NCBI GenBank assembly: GCA_043228905.1
Contig: JBHGNT010000018.1
Span: 5,208,001 to 5,272,000, forward strand
Direction of reading: 5' to 3'
DNA length: 64,000 nt
DNA from: Azolla caroliniana
Lineage: Eukaryota; Polypodiophyta
Below, one piece after another: positions 45,689 to 54,695 of the stretch. The position numbers and the translations under genes are program-made. Position 1 is the first letter of the stretch; every line of letters begins with the position of its first letter. The notes beneath the pieces were generated by a model, which did no database searches, had not been told where the DNA came from, and saw only the letters and a list, made by a program, of their open reading frames with translations.

Positions 45689-46310
45689 TCACTTCGGCAT
45701 GGGATGTCTCTCCAATCCGATCCTCTTCCGGCATGCTTCCAGCTTGTCGGGTGTGAGGACCTTGGTCAGCATATCCGACCCGTTCTCGTCCGTGTGGATC
45801 TTTGTCAGCACGAACTCCTTGTCTTCTATCCTTTCCCGGATCCAGTGATATCTTCGCTGGATGTGCTTCGTCCGGGAGTGATAGGCCGCGTTCTTCGCAA
45901 GGTGGATTGCACTCTGACTGTCGCAGTAGAGTCGGTACTCCTCCTGTCGGATACCGAGCTCTCTAATGAAGTCCTTCATCCATATTATTTCCTTGCCGGC
46001 TTCAACAGCCGCCATGTACTCCGCCTCCGTGGTTGACAGCGCAACCGTCTTCTGCAGCCTCGACTGCCATGAAACAGCTCCCCCTGCATACGTCATCACA
46101 TACCCTGATGTGGACCGGCTGGTATCTGCATCAGCCGACATATCCGAATTGGTAAAGCCGTCGAGTTCGGGCTTTCCGGAGCCGAATCGGAGGCACACGT
46201 TTGCCGTGCCCTTCAGGTATCGGAGTATCCACTTGGCCGCGTTCCAATGCTCTTTGCCGGGATTGCTCATGTACCGGCTCACCACTCCGACTGCATATCC
46301 GATGTCCGGT
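45689..46310 (-). pseudogene. Element A RNase H (frameshifted end of pol)
   Basis: Minus frame with GYAVGVVSRYMSN-type RT end, then RNase H: LDGFTNSDMSADADTSRSTS, SRLQKTVALSTTEAEYMAA, YCDSQSAIHLAKNAAYHS, HIQRRYHWIRERIEDK, SDMLTKVLTPDKLEACR. All the acidic landmarks of copia RNase H are present. It belongs to the same polyprotein as 47,588-46,131 but lies in another frame after a 2-nt loss in a short GT run near 46,310. Confidence 0.88.
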
Positions 46311-47588
46311 CTCGTACACCATGGCGTACATCAAGCTCCCGACGGCTGAGGCATACGGCACTTTCATCATATCCTCCTTTTCAGCCTTTGTCTTGGGACT
46401 TTGCTTGCTGGACAGCTTGCAGTTTGTCGGGAGGGTCGATCCGACCGGTCTTGCTTCCGACATGTTGAACCGGTGAAGCACCTTCGTCACGTACTTCTCC
46501 TGTGACAGCCACAACTGCTTCTTGCTCCGGTCCCGGATGATGTGCATCCCTAGTATTTGTCTCGCCGGACCCAGGTCCTTCATTGAGAAGGTTCGGTGAA
46601 GAGCCTTCTTCAGCATCCGGATCTTGACCTGGTCCGGTCCGACGATCAACATGTCGTCCACGTACAGGAGGAGTATTAGAAAGTCTCCTCCTTCGAACTT
46701 CTTCACAAACACGCAGTGGTCGGACTGCGTTTTGAGGTACCCTTCGTCGGTCATGAAGGAGTCGAACTTCCGGTACCATTGCCGGGGAGCCTGCTTCAGT
46801 CCGTAAAGGCTCTTCTTCAACCGGCATACCAGGTGCTCCTTCCCTTTCTTCTCGAATCCTTCCGGTTGCTGCATGTAGATCTCTTCATCGAGGTCACCGT
46901 GAAGGAATGCCGTCTTCACGTCCATCTGTTCTACCTCGAGGTCTATGCTTGCCGCTATGCTCAGCACCGTCCGGATGGAGGTCATCTTCACTACCGGGGC
47001 AAATATCTCGTCGAAGTCGACGCCCTTCTTCTGCTGAAACCCCTTCACCACGATCCTGGCTTTGTATCTCGGGGGGTTTCCGGCATCTCCCGGTTTCAGC
47101 TTGAACACCCACTTGTTTCGAAGTGCCCGCTTTCCTTTCGGCAACTCCACAAGTTCATATGTGTGGTTCTCGTGCAGGGAATCCATTTCGTCCTGCATGG
47201 CACTCAACCACCTGCGGCTCTGGGTGTCATGTTTTGCTTCTTCAAAGCTCTCCGGCTCCCCCTCGTCGGTTAGCAGCACGTGCTCTGGTTCCGGAAATCT
47301 CCGGGGGGCCCTTCTCTCTCTTAGAGGATATCTCCGTTCCGGAGCTTCGGTAACCGGTTCTTCCGATTCTTCTTCATCCGAATCCATTTCGGGATCGGGG
47401 CCGGTTCCGGTATCGTTTTCATCTTCTTCGGCCGGTTCTGTTTCTTCACCGTCTTCGGCCGGATCCTCGAGTGCTAACCGGTCCCTTGCCGGTCGGGACT
47501 GCTCCTTGTAGAGTTGATCCTCACCGGTCGACTTGGAGCTCTTCACCTTCTTCTCCGACTCCCAGTCGGCGAGTGTCTTGTCCTCCAT
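46131..47588 (-). CDS. Element A reverse transcriptase region of pol (485 codons)
   Basis: Starts just after the in-frame TGA at 47,601-47,603. An acidic linker (residues about 15-95) precedes RT. RT landmarks: RALRNKWVFKLKPGD, RYKARIVVKGFQQKKGVDFD, MDVKTAFLHGDLDEEIYM, the catalytic YVDD in LILLLYVDDMLIVG, KDLGPARQILGMHI and PYASAVGSLMYAMV. Beyond that point the frame is shifted and the remaining codons are out of phase with RNase H. This is an open frame of a mobile element, not a host gene. Confidence 0.9.
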   Translation of the reverse strand: MEDKTLADWESEKKVKSSKSTGEDQLYKEQSRPARDRLALEDPAEDGEETEPAEEDENDTGTGPDPEMDSDEEESEEPVTEAPERRYPLRERRAPRRFPEPEHVLLTDEGEPESFEEAKHDTQSRRWLSAMQDEMDSLHENHTYELVELPKGKRALRNKWVFKLKPGDAGNPPRYKARIVVKGFQQKKGVDFDEIFAPVVKMTSIRTVLSIAASIDLEVEQMDVKTAFLHGDLDEEIYMQQPEGFEKKGKEHLVCRLKKSLYGLKQAPRQWYRKFDSFMTDEGYLKTQSDHCVFVKKFEGGDFLILLLYVDDMLIVGPDQVKIRMLKKALHRTFSMKDLGPARQILGMHIIRDRSKKQLWLSQEKYVTKVLHRFNMSEARPVGSTLPTNCKLSSKQSPKTKAEKEDMMKVPYASAVGSLMYAMVYETGHRICSRSGEPVHEQSRQRALERGQVDTPIPEGHGKRVPPIRLRKARTRRLYQFGYVG

Positions 47589-47600
47589 GAAGATGATGTC

Positions 47601-49760
47601 TCAACTCCTGAATATCTTCTTGTCGACCGGGTCCCATACTCGGTAGCCGAACTCGTCATCGCCGTAACCGAGGAATATGCATGGCCGGGTCTTTGGATCT
47701 AGCTTTCCTCTCCGGTCCTTTGCCACATGCACGTATGCGAGACACCCGAACACCTTCAGATGCCGGTAGGACACTTCCTTACCGGTCCACACTTTCTGCG
47801 GCGTGTCTCCGTCCAAAGGTACTGAGGGTGATCTGTTTATCACGTATGTCGCCGTCGACATTGCCTCAGCCCAAAACCCCTTGGGTAATTTCGCATGCGC
47901 CAGCATACTCCGGACCCGCTCCATTATGGTCCGGTTCATCCTCTCAGCCAGCCCGTTCAGTTCCGGCGTCTTCGGCACAGTAAACTCGAGTCGGATTCCC
48001 TTCGAGCGACAGTACTCCTGGAACTGCCCCCGGTATTCCCCTCCGTTATCCGCTCGTATCGCTTTCAGCTTCTTGCCGGATTCCCTTTCCACTCTCGCGT
48101 GGAGTTCTTTGAAGACGCACAACGCTTGGTCCTTTGTCTTCAACGGTGCCGTCCACAGCTTCCGGCTGTGATCATCAATGAATGTTACGAAGTACTGGGC
48201 TCCGCCATGTGACTTCGTTTCTACCTGACACACATCAGTGTGCACCAACTCCAATGGTGCGCTCCGTCTCGTCGGTGGCCTTGAGTGGAAGGAGGTTCGG
48301 TTCTGCTTACCGGCCAGGCAATCGGTGCACTTCTCCAGGTGCACATGCTTCACTGGGATAAGGTTGTCTTCTGCAAGCCTCTTCATCCCCTTCTCACTCA
48401 TGTGGCACAGTCTCTTGTGCCACAGCTCACCGGCAGTGTCGGCTGCCACATTCAGTTCTTCCGGACATAACCGGGCATTCATCAGGTACAGTGTGTTGAC
48501 TTTCCGGGCCCGAGCCACTATCAGGCTCCCCTTGCTGAACTTCATTACGCCGTTCCGGATGCTACCTGTGTAGCCTTCATCGTCTAGCCTCCCGGCCGAA
48601 ATCAGGTTCAATCGAACCTCCGGAACGTGTCGGACATCCTTCAGCAGCATTTTGCATCCGGTCGGGGTTGTCAACCACACGTCTCCTATGCCGGAAATCC
48701 GGCACGTACCTTCATTTCCCATCCGAACACAGCCATGCTCACCGGCTGTGTAGGATGAGAAGTATCTTCTCTCCGGGGTCAGGTGGAACGATGCTCCGGA
48801 ATCGACCACCCAGGTCGTCTCATCGCCGGCAACGTTTAGCTCACCTTCTTCGGTGATGAGCATGATTTCTTCCTCACTTGCCGCGAGTGCCGTTGTTCCT
48901 TTCCGGTCCTGTCCTCGCCGATCCGAACCATTCCGGTCCGTGGCTCCCCGGTATGCACCGTTTCTCTCCGGTGACTTCTTCGAATCGGTGTTGTCGGTTC
49001 CATTGTCTTTTCGGTAATGCCGACAATTCTTTCGGAAGTGCCCCGGCTTCCCACAGTGGAAGCATGTGGGCCTTCCTCTTGACTGCGACCGGGTCCCCGA
49101 CTTCTCCCGTCTTTGCGGACTCCGGTTCCATTGTCTTCCCCGATCCGATTCGGTAAACAACATCTTCGGGTCGGAGGCCGGTTCCTTATCTCTCCGACGC
49201 GCTTCTTCATTCAAAATACTTGTCTTTACCGTTTGTAAGGACAAGTTATCTTCGGTGCAGGAGGTGCTGAGAGTCACCACCAAGTTCTCCCAGCTTTCCG
49301 GCAATGTACACATCAGGATGATGGCTTGCATTGCATCCTCCAACGGGAACTTGATCGCCGCAAGCTGATTCACGAATCCCATGAACGTGCTTACGTGTTC
49401 CACCATACTCTCGCCGTCCCGGTACTTGAGGTTCACTATCTTCCTCATCAGGGAGGTCCGGTTCAACGCATTCTTCCTCTCGTAGAGGCCCGACAGCTTC
49501 TTCCACATCTCATATGCGTTGGTGTCGTTCGCCACATGTTGTAGGACGCTTACATCGACATATTGTCGGATCGTCGCTACGGCTTTCCGGTTCAGGAGCT
49601 TCCACTCCGACTCAAGTACCCCCTTCGGTATTTCCGACCTGTCAATCGGTTCGTACAGGTCCCGAACAATCAGAAGATCCTCCATCTTGATCTTCCAGTC
49701 GGCGTAATTCTGCGCATTCAGCACCATCATCCCCGGCTGCCCGTTGCCGCCGCCTTCCAT
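47601..49760 (-). CDS. Element A gag-protease-integrase polyprotein (719 codons)
   Basis: Gag at residues about 1-250 (NYADWKIKMEDLL, AYEMWKKLSGLYERK) ends with the CCHC knuckle CFHCGKPGHFRKNC (233-246). The protease motif is WVVDSGASFHL, with Asp at 320. Integrase has an HHCC finger (H448, H453, C478, C481) and catalytic Asp509 (LVHTDVCQ), Asp571 (RADNGGEY) and Glu606 (NGLAERMN). The start at 49,760 lies 30 nt inside the right LTR, close to the primer-binding site. The frame ends with TGA right after KIFRS, where related elements continue with an Arg codon. A CGA-to-TGA (CpG deamination) change is the likely cause. Confidence 0.93.
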   Translation of the reverse strand: MEGGGNGQPGMMVLNAQNYADWKIKMEDLLIVRDLYEPIDRSEIPKGVLESEWKLLNRKAVATIRQYVDVSVLQHVANDTNAYEMWKKLSGLYERKNALNRTSLMRKIVNLKYRDGESMVEHVSTFMGFVNQLAAIKFPLEDAMQAIILMCTLPESWENLVVTLSTSCTEDNLSLQTVKTSILNEEARRRDKEPASDPKMLFTESDRGRQWNRSPQRREKSGTRSQSRGRPTCFHCGKPGHFRKNCRHYRKDNGTDNTDSKKSPERNGAYRGATDRNGSDRRGQDRKGTTALAASEEEIMLITEEGELNVAGDETTWVVDSGASFHLTPERRYFSSYTAGEHGCVRMGNEGTCRISGIGDVWLTTPTGCKMLLKDVRHVPEVRLNLISAGRLDDEGYTGSIRNGVMKFSKGSLIVARARKVNTLYLMNARLCPEELNVAADTAGELWHKRLCHMSEKGMKRLAEDNLIPVKHVHLEKCTDCLAGKQNRTSFHSRPPTRRSAPLELVHTDVCQVETKSHGGAQYFVTFIDDHSRKLWTAPLKTKDQALCVFKELHARVERESGKKLKAIRADNGGEYRGQFQEYCRSKGIRLEFTVPKTPELNGLAERMNRTIMERVRSMLAHAKLPKGFWAEAMSTATYVINRSPSVPLDGDTPQKVWTGKEVSYRHLKVFGCLAYVHVAKDRRGKLDPKTRPCIFLGYGDDEFGYRVWDPVDKKIFRS

Positions 49761-49790
49761 TTTCTGCAGCAGTTCGCTCTGATACCAGTT

Positions 49791-50401
49791 TGTTGGGAAT
49801 CAACGCTTCGATTCACCTTCTTCCTTTCGGCCACAACCGAGTAATCGCGGATCAATGCAGCAGAAAATAGAAACCAAAAAGAGAGAAACACACGAGTACA
49901 CAGGGATTAACGTGGAAAACCCTAGATGGGAAAAACCACGGGAGTACAAGACTCCAAACAACACTATACAAGAGAAGTATACAATGACGAGCTCCAAGGC
50001 GACGACCTTGAGCTTGCTGTCCTCGCCACAGGCGGCGGAAATACACAGAGGCGTCGTCCTCTTCCTCTCTCGCGCTCTATCTCTCACTCTGTCTCACGGC
50101 TGCTCCCTCTTCACTCCTCTTGAGTGGAAAAACAGAAAAATGATAAGCAACAACAACACTGTTTGCCCTAAGTCATATTTATACTTATATGACTTTGGGC
50201 TATTTACAACTGTAGCCTCAGGGGCCCATAGCGAACATATTCACGGATATGTCCCTGCATCCGGATCGCTCTCCGGGTACATTCGTCATCCGGTACCGAA
50301 ACCGGGGTCTTCGTCATCCGGATCCGAAACCGAAACCGGGCTTGTCGGCATTCATCTCCGATATCCGACCATCCCATGAAGAAGGGACCGTAATCCCAAC
50401 A
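49791..50401 (-). repeat. Element A 5' LTR
   Basis: Contains the promoter for the element. Short frames shared with the other LTR (95 and 64 codons) are LTR sequence, not genes. Confidence 0.96.
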
Positions 50402-50959
50402 GGATTGGCCCGTACCGTTGTGCTAGACCACCGAGGCAGATCTGGACCATCTCATCCTCGTCCACCGTCACGTTGATGGAACCGAGCCTGTCCTAGATCT
50501 CCTTGATCTTGGTGGTGTAGTCGGTGACCGACATGTCCCGTTGCCGGATACTGTTGAGCTCTTGCCGGAGTTGCAACTTCCGAGCCGTGGTACTTGTGGT
50601 GAAAATCTTCCAGAGATTTTCCCAGGCCTCTTTCGGCGTTTTGTATCCTTGATGTAGCCGAGCATCTGGTCATGCACACAGGGGGTGAGACAGTACAATA
50701 CTCTGCTCGCTCCTTGTTCCCATACCGGGAAGTCCTTGTGTGCCAAATCTGGCACAACTACATTTGCTCCTTCCACGTAGCTCCAATATCCGTGCCCCAA
50801 CAGGTACTAGTCGAGCTTTTCTCTTGGAAGCGAGCTCGCCATACTTCTGTCCATATCTTCCTTCTTATCGGTATGTGCTTTTATCGGGTGTTAGGGTTTG
50901 TCTTCAGAAAAAAACGCTTGTGGGCTGCAGAGGTTCTCAACCCTCGCACTCTGATACCA
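50402..50959 (-). pseudogene. Element C gag N-terminal part and leader
   Basis: On the minus strand, after the 5' LTR, ctctgatacca gives a Met-tRNA-type primer-binding site (tggtatcagag). A gag start region like that of element B follows (GHGYWSYVEGAN, FPVWEQGASRVLYC), with frameshifts, ending near QICLGGLAQRYG where element A is inserted. Confidence 0.85.
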
Positions 50960-51402
50960 TGTCAAAGTTAATATGCGGAAGCTTTGACAAACCGGTTTAT
51001 CTGGATAGCAACAGAAAACAGAGACAAGGTTTAATGGAAGCTTGAATCACAAAGATAGAGAGCGGGAGAGATAGAGAGAGCAGAACAATGAATACAATTC
51101 AAATAATAACACTCTGTACATTCAATGTGCTCTGTGAGCACTTTTTATACAAGTCCTTAGAAGGACTGACAGAAGTACTATCAAGTACTTCAATGCTCAT
51201 ACAAGCGACTGACATTGCCTCCCAAAAATATGCCTACGTACTAAGCTAGATTCGTAGGCCTCTAATGGCCTACCGGTTACAATCTGATTCGGCTCTTGGT
51301 TCCAGATACCATCTGGACACCATCCGGTTCTTCGTTCCAGACTCCAATCCGGCTTTGGCTTGTTCATCCAATCCAGATTTGGTTGAGCTTGTCCGCTCAA
51401 CA
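50960..51402 (-). repeat. Element C 5' LTR (443 bp)
   Basis: Begins tgtcaaagttaatatgcgg directly after the primer-binding site and ends gagcttgtccgctcaaca. It shares the tail (gagcttgtc.ctcaaca) and several internal words with the B LTR but is clearly diverged. No 3' LTR partner is in the window. Confidence 0.85.
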
Positions 51403-51406
51403 GCCT

Positions 51407-51409
<3 letters not shown>

Positions 51410-51461
<52 letters not shown>
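51410..51461. repeat. (TA)n microsatellite
   Basis: About 26 TA units just outside the element C LTR, followed by CACACA. Confidence 0.97.
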
Positions 51462-51470
<9 letters not shown>

Positions 51471-51489
51471 AGGACCTAGGTTCGAGTTT

Positions 51490-52502
51490 GAGTTGGTATT
51501 CATGATAGGCGGGTGATGTCATGGCGTAAACGGGGCCATAAGAAGAAAAGCTTGACATTCTCGGGCATAGTAGGATCGGCGTGAAGAAGGAGTCGATTTA
51601 GGCAAACACCAAATTGGCCTATTAGTTCATGTGCTTGTTGTTGCAATGCCTTGAGCTGTTGCAACGCCGTCTGGGTGGAATTTTGATGGGCGATGTTTTG
51701 CACGAGGAGATCCCAGAGGATTACCCAGTTCTCGGTCACTTCGCTTGCTTGTTGTACGTACCAGGTAGCAACGACATTTTCGAGCAGGGTGTGAACTTCC
51801 AAAGCTTTGCATATTGGACCATTGGTGGTAATTGGAGATCATCTCAAAGTGGTCCAACCAACCTAATACATATTCAGAGGGCAACACGAAGGACTTTTGG
51901 CGAACCTTGGAATCTGGCCGATCTTGAGGTCGTTCGTTGTGAGCGGAGAGGAAGGAGAGCATAGCTTGATCCATGTGGCTAATTTGAAGAATGGCATTGG
52001 CGGACCTTGGAATTTGGCAGATCTTGAGGCCGTTCGTTGTTAGCGGAGAGGAAGGAGAGCATATCTTGATTTGTGTGGCTGATTTGAAGCATGGTGTTAG
52101 AGAGGACTTGCAAGAGTTGTTCCATTTGGAAGGGTGGTGGCTGCTCATGAGGATGCGAGAACTTAGGCGGCATAGGTGTTACGGGCATGACCATATAATA
52201 TCCACGTGGCTAGAATACTACGACCACGTGGATATTATATGGTCATGCCCGTAACAATAGGGGTATCGCCTTCGGAGGCGATAGGAGGGAGTTGAGAATG
52301 AGGTATTAGCGACTAAAATTTTACCCTGTTCTCCACCAATATGTGAAATGCACATAAAGAGATCAAAACCAGCCTACTTAGCTCCTTACTTCTTGCCCAA
52401 TTTATAGTCGATACAAAGGTACCCATTTAGGTTGGCTTAGCTACATGCGTGCTAAAAAGGGTATGCTAAAAGGGTGGCACACAGGATTACATGCACACCA
52501 CA
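51490..52502 (-). mobile_element. Element F: truncated gypsy-type element (5' LTR and gag)
   Basis: LTR 52342-52502 (161 bp, tgtgaaatgcac...cacaccaca on the plus strand) matches the LTRs of element E. On the minus strand ttggtggagaacaggg follows it as candidate primer-binding site, then a leader and gag frames: MPPKFSHPHEQPPPFQ, LSANNERPQDLPNSKV, YVLGWLDHFEMISNYHQW, then HTLLENVVATWYVQQ and PENVKLFFLWPRLRHD. Frames are broken, with a 90-bp duplication at about 51,905-52,085. The element stops at about 51,490 near the TA run. An 80-bp palindromic element sits in the leader. Confidence 0.75.
52177..52256. mobile_element. 80-bp perfect palindromic element with 5-bp TSD
   Basis: Arms 52177-52209 and 52224-52256 are perfect 33-bp inverted repeats, tgttacgggcatgacc... 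and its complement, around a 14-nt loop. It is flanked by atagg at 52172-52176 and 52257-52261. TG...CA ends and a 5-bp duplication are typical of LTR element integration. The arm is the same as the first 33 bp (with one indel) of the LTR-like block at 53141, and the loop complement (cgtagtattcta) occurs in that block too. Confidence 0.88.
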
Positions 52503-52566
52503 ATACCAATGTTAAGAGCCTATAACTAAACAATAGACAAATTAAAGTAAAAGAAAGGTAAATAGA

Positions 52567-53128
52567 TGTTAGGATCGTGACTGACCACAACCAGTTGCTT
52601 GTATGTATATTCGGGTGCAGAAATCGAGAAACGACAATGCACAAACAGAAAGACACAAGTACAGAGGCATAGAATATTTTAACGTGGAAAACCCGAAAGG
52701 GACAAACCACGGGGGTCCACAAACCCCAAGAAACGAATCACTATATGTAGAGGGAGGAATACAAGGAGACTCGGAGGCAAGAACCTCAAGCTCGTCTTCG
52801 TCTAACAGATGGTGCCTGAGTTACTCACACACTAACTCACACACACACACACTCTCTCTCTCTCTATATATATCACTCTTAGTTACTGAGGCAACTACCC
52901 ACAGTGTAACTATACAACAATAATGATTCAACCACTCATAAAGTTCGCTCTAGTTGTATTTATTACTTATACAACTTTCTGGCTATTTACAAATATAGCC
53001 TCCCGAATCGGTTATATAATCAATTCTTGATTTCGATTTTGGTTTCGGCCTTGGCCAAATTACCCATTTACTTCATCCGATTTGGTTTGTTCAATTCTTC
53101 CCATCTGGAGGGACCTATTTTCCCAACA
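52567..53128 (-). repeat. Solo LTR of a copia family related to element A (562 bp)
   Basis: Ends tgttagg...cccaaca with a perfect 5-bp duplication ataga at 52562-52566 and 53129-53133 and no internal region. Words shared with the element A LTR include gagtacacagg-, taacgtggaaaaccc- and accacggg-type segments in the same order, at clear divergence. Orientation is inferred from that match. Confidence 0.88.
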
Positions 53129-53140
53129 ATAGATTGGATA

Positions 53141-53650
53141 TGTTACGGGCATGACCATATAATATCCCGTGGTGAGAATTTACCGTAGTATTCTATACAC
53201 GTGGATAAGTGTGAAGGTTAAACGAGAGTGTAAAGAAGGGGAGGATTGCTTTTAATCCTCGGGATTGAGACAACCCATTAGGCCAAGTGTGAACTTGCAT
53301 GGGGGCCTTGGGTATCGCTATAAATAAGAGGCCTGGCTCCCCTCATTTCATCATCTTTTGACAACGTCGAGACTCTGTTATGTGTGGTTCAACTCTTCTA
53401 GCGAGCACACCAGCACTAGGTACGACCCGACGCCACGACGGTGGTATGGGACGCCGATCGAGGCTTGAGTCCGTCTCGATCCCTTCGCTCGGGGGTGGTC
53501 GGGTGGATCGGCACCCTTCTTTCTCTCTCTCCTTTCTATCTATTCGTCCATTGTCCATTGTCCACCCAACCACCCTTGAGCTATGACCAAGACATAGCCA
53601 ACCTACCACCGACACCCATACCGATTACTTATACCTTGGAAGAGATAACA
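53141..53650. repeat. LTR-like block with TATA box (about 510 bp)
   Basis: Begins tgttacgggcatgaccat and ends agagataaca. A canonical ctataaataagagg occurs at about 53,319-53,332, followed by a C/T-rich leader, as in the promoter of a plant LTR. I find no flanking duplication (ggata against tgatc), so it may be an LTR with lost flank or end. A plus orientation is suggested by the TATA box. Confidence 0.65.
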
Positions 53651-53699
53651 TGATCGTGGTGACCAAAACCTAGCCCGCACCATTGATGTCTAAAGACTA

Positions 53700-53950
53700 C
53701 AACCTTCTAACGTAATGTGTCTTATGAGGGTGGTTAGGCCTAATATTTATACCTCTGCCCACGCCCTTTGAATAGACGTGCCTTTCTAAAAGACTTTCCA
53801 TTAATTGGTTGTCAAGAACATGATAGTGCATGCACCAATCATTCCTTCTATCCATTCACATTTATCCCTTTGTAACATTAGTGAACATACCCTTTACTTA
53901 TGTAGATATTACTGACCTACCCTTACCTATGTTATGTGTGCATAACAGTT
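53700..53950 (+). repeat. Diverged dispersed repeat, copy 1
   Basis: Shares ctttctaaaagact, ttgttgtcaagaa/tga, cattagtga.cat and tgtgtgcataaca/tgtgtacataaca in order with 60,017-60,230, same orientation. Confidence 0.7.
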
Positions 53951-54695
53951 GCCTAACCCTTCTTGTGAAACCACTGACATGTAGCATTCTCCATTGCGGA
54001 GAACCCGCGGAGAAGAAGACCGAACCTCCGAATTAGACATAAGTAGGTAAATAGTTTGAAAGTTGAAGCTGCCGAACAAAAATATCAATAAGAAACCCTA
54101 AAAGGAGAAGAACTAAGAATATTACTCGCCAAAAATAATATTAAAACCTCAAGTAGGTTGAGGAGAAGAAGAAGAAGAAAGAAACCCTAATGATATGCTC
54201 CAAAACTCCAAGTGGGCGATCCCAAATGGTCTGCCCCAAACCAAGAATGGGCGATCCCAAATTGTTTGACCCAAATTAAGCCCTCTTCTCGTCCTTTTAT
54301 AAAGAAAAAGAGGCGCCTAATATTGACATTAAATACATTTATTCCCTTTCTTTCTGTGGATTAATTAGTCGGACGATCGAACTATGTGCTCTTTTCAGCG
54401 TAGTGATAAGATCTAACTACGAGGCTATTCACATTGATTTATTATATTGATCTTTCTCATATTTACATATCTTTTTGTGACTATGTGTGGACCTCCTTCC
54501 TTCGCTTTTCTCCCCTTTTCTACCTTTGGCCACGTGGACGCGACATCGCGAGAATGCAGGATTCGGAAATGAGAAAGAGCGCGGGGAATCGGGAAGTCGG
54601 GAAGCTACGTAGGTCCGAGAAACCCAGAAGAATAAGAATGGAGCAAGCACACTGCATATAAAACCATAGACAGTGTAGTGTGAAACCAACCACAC
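53951..54695. other. Upstream region of PPR gene 1
   Basis: No coding features. It contains a short GAAGAA run (about 54,164-54,182). No certain TATA box; gcatataaaacc at 54,653-54,664, about 30 bp before the start codon, is the best candidate. Confidence 0.4.

Larger units (their letters stand above)
45068..50401 (-). mobile_element. Element A: young, nearly intact Ty1/copia retrotransposon
   Basis: Full-length element of 5,334 bp with 611-bp LTRs at 45068-45678 and 49791-50401, TG...CA ends, and a perfect 5-bp target duplication ggatt (45063-45067, 50402-50406) in the gag of element C. The two LTRs appear identical throughout. The primer-binding site on the minus strand is tggtatcagagc (initiator-Met tRNA type), directly inside the right LTR. 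The polypurine tract aagtgaagggggagt abuts the left LTR. Coding order is gag-PR-INT-RT-RH. It carries one in-frame TGA and one frameshift, so this copy is probably not autonomous although very recent. Confidence 0.96.

Noticed and set aside
46201-49844. Many plus-strand frames of 60-185 codons
   Set aside because: Antisense shadows of the GC-rich element A polyprotein.
53141-53650. Complete solo LTR with target duplication
   Set aside because: LTR-like ends and TATA box are present but the flanks do not match, so only an LTR-like block is claimed.
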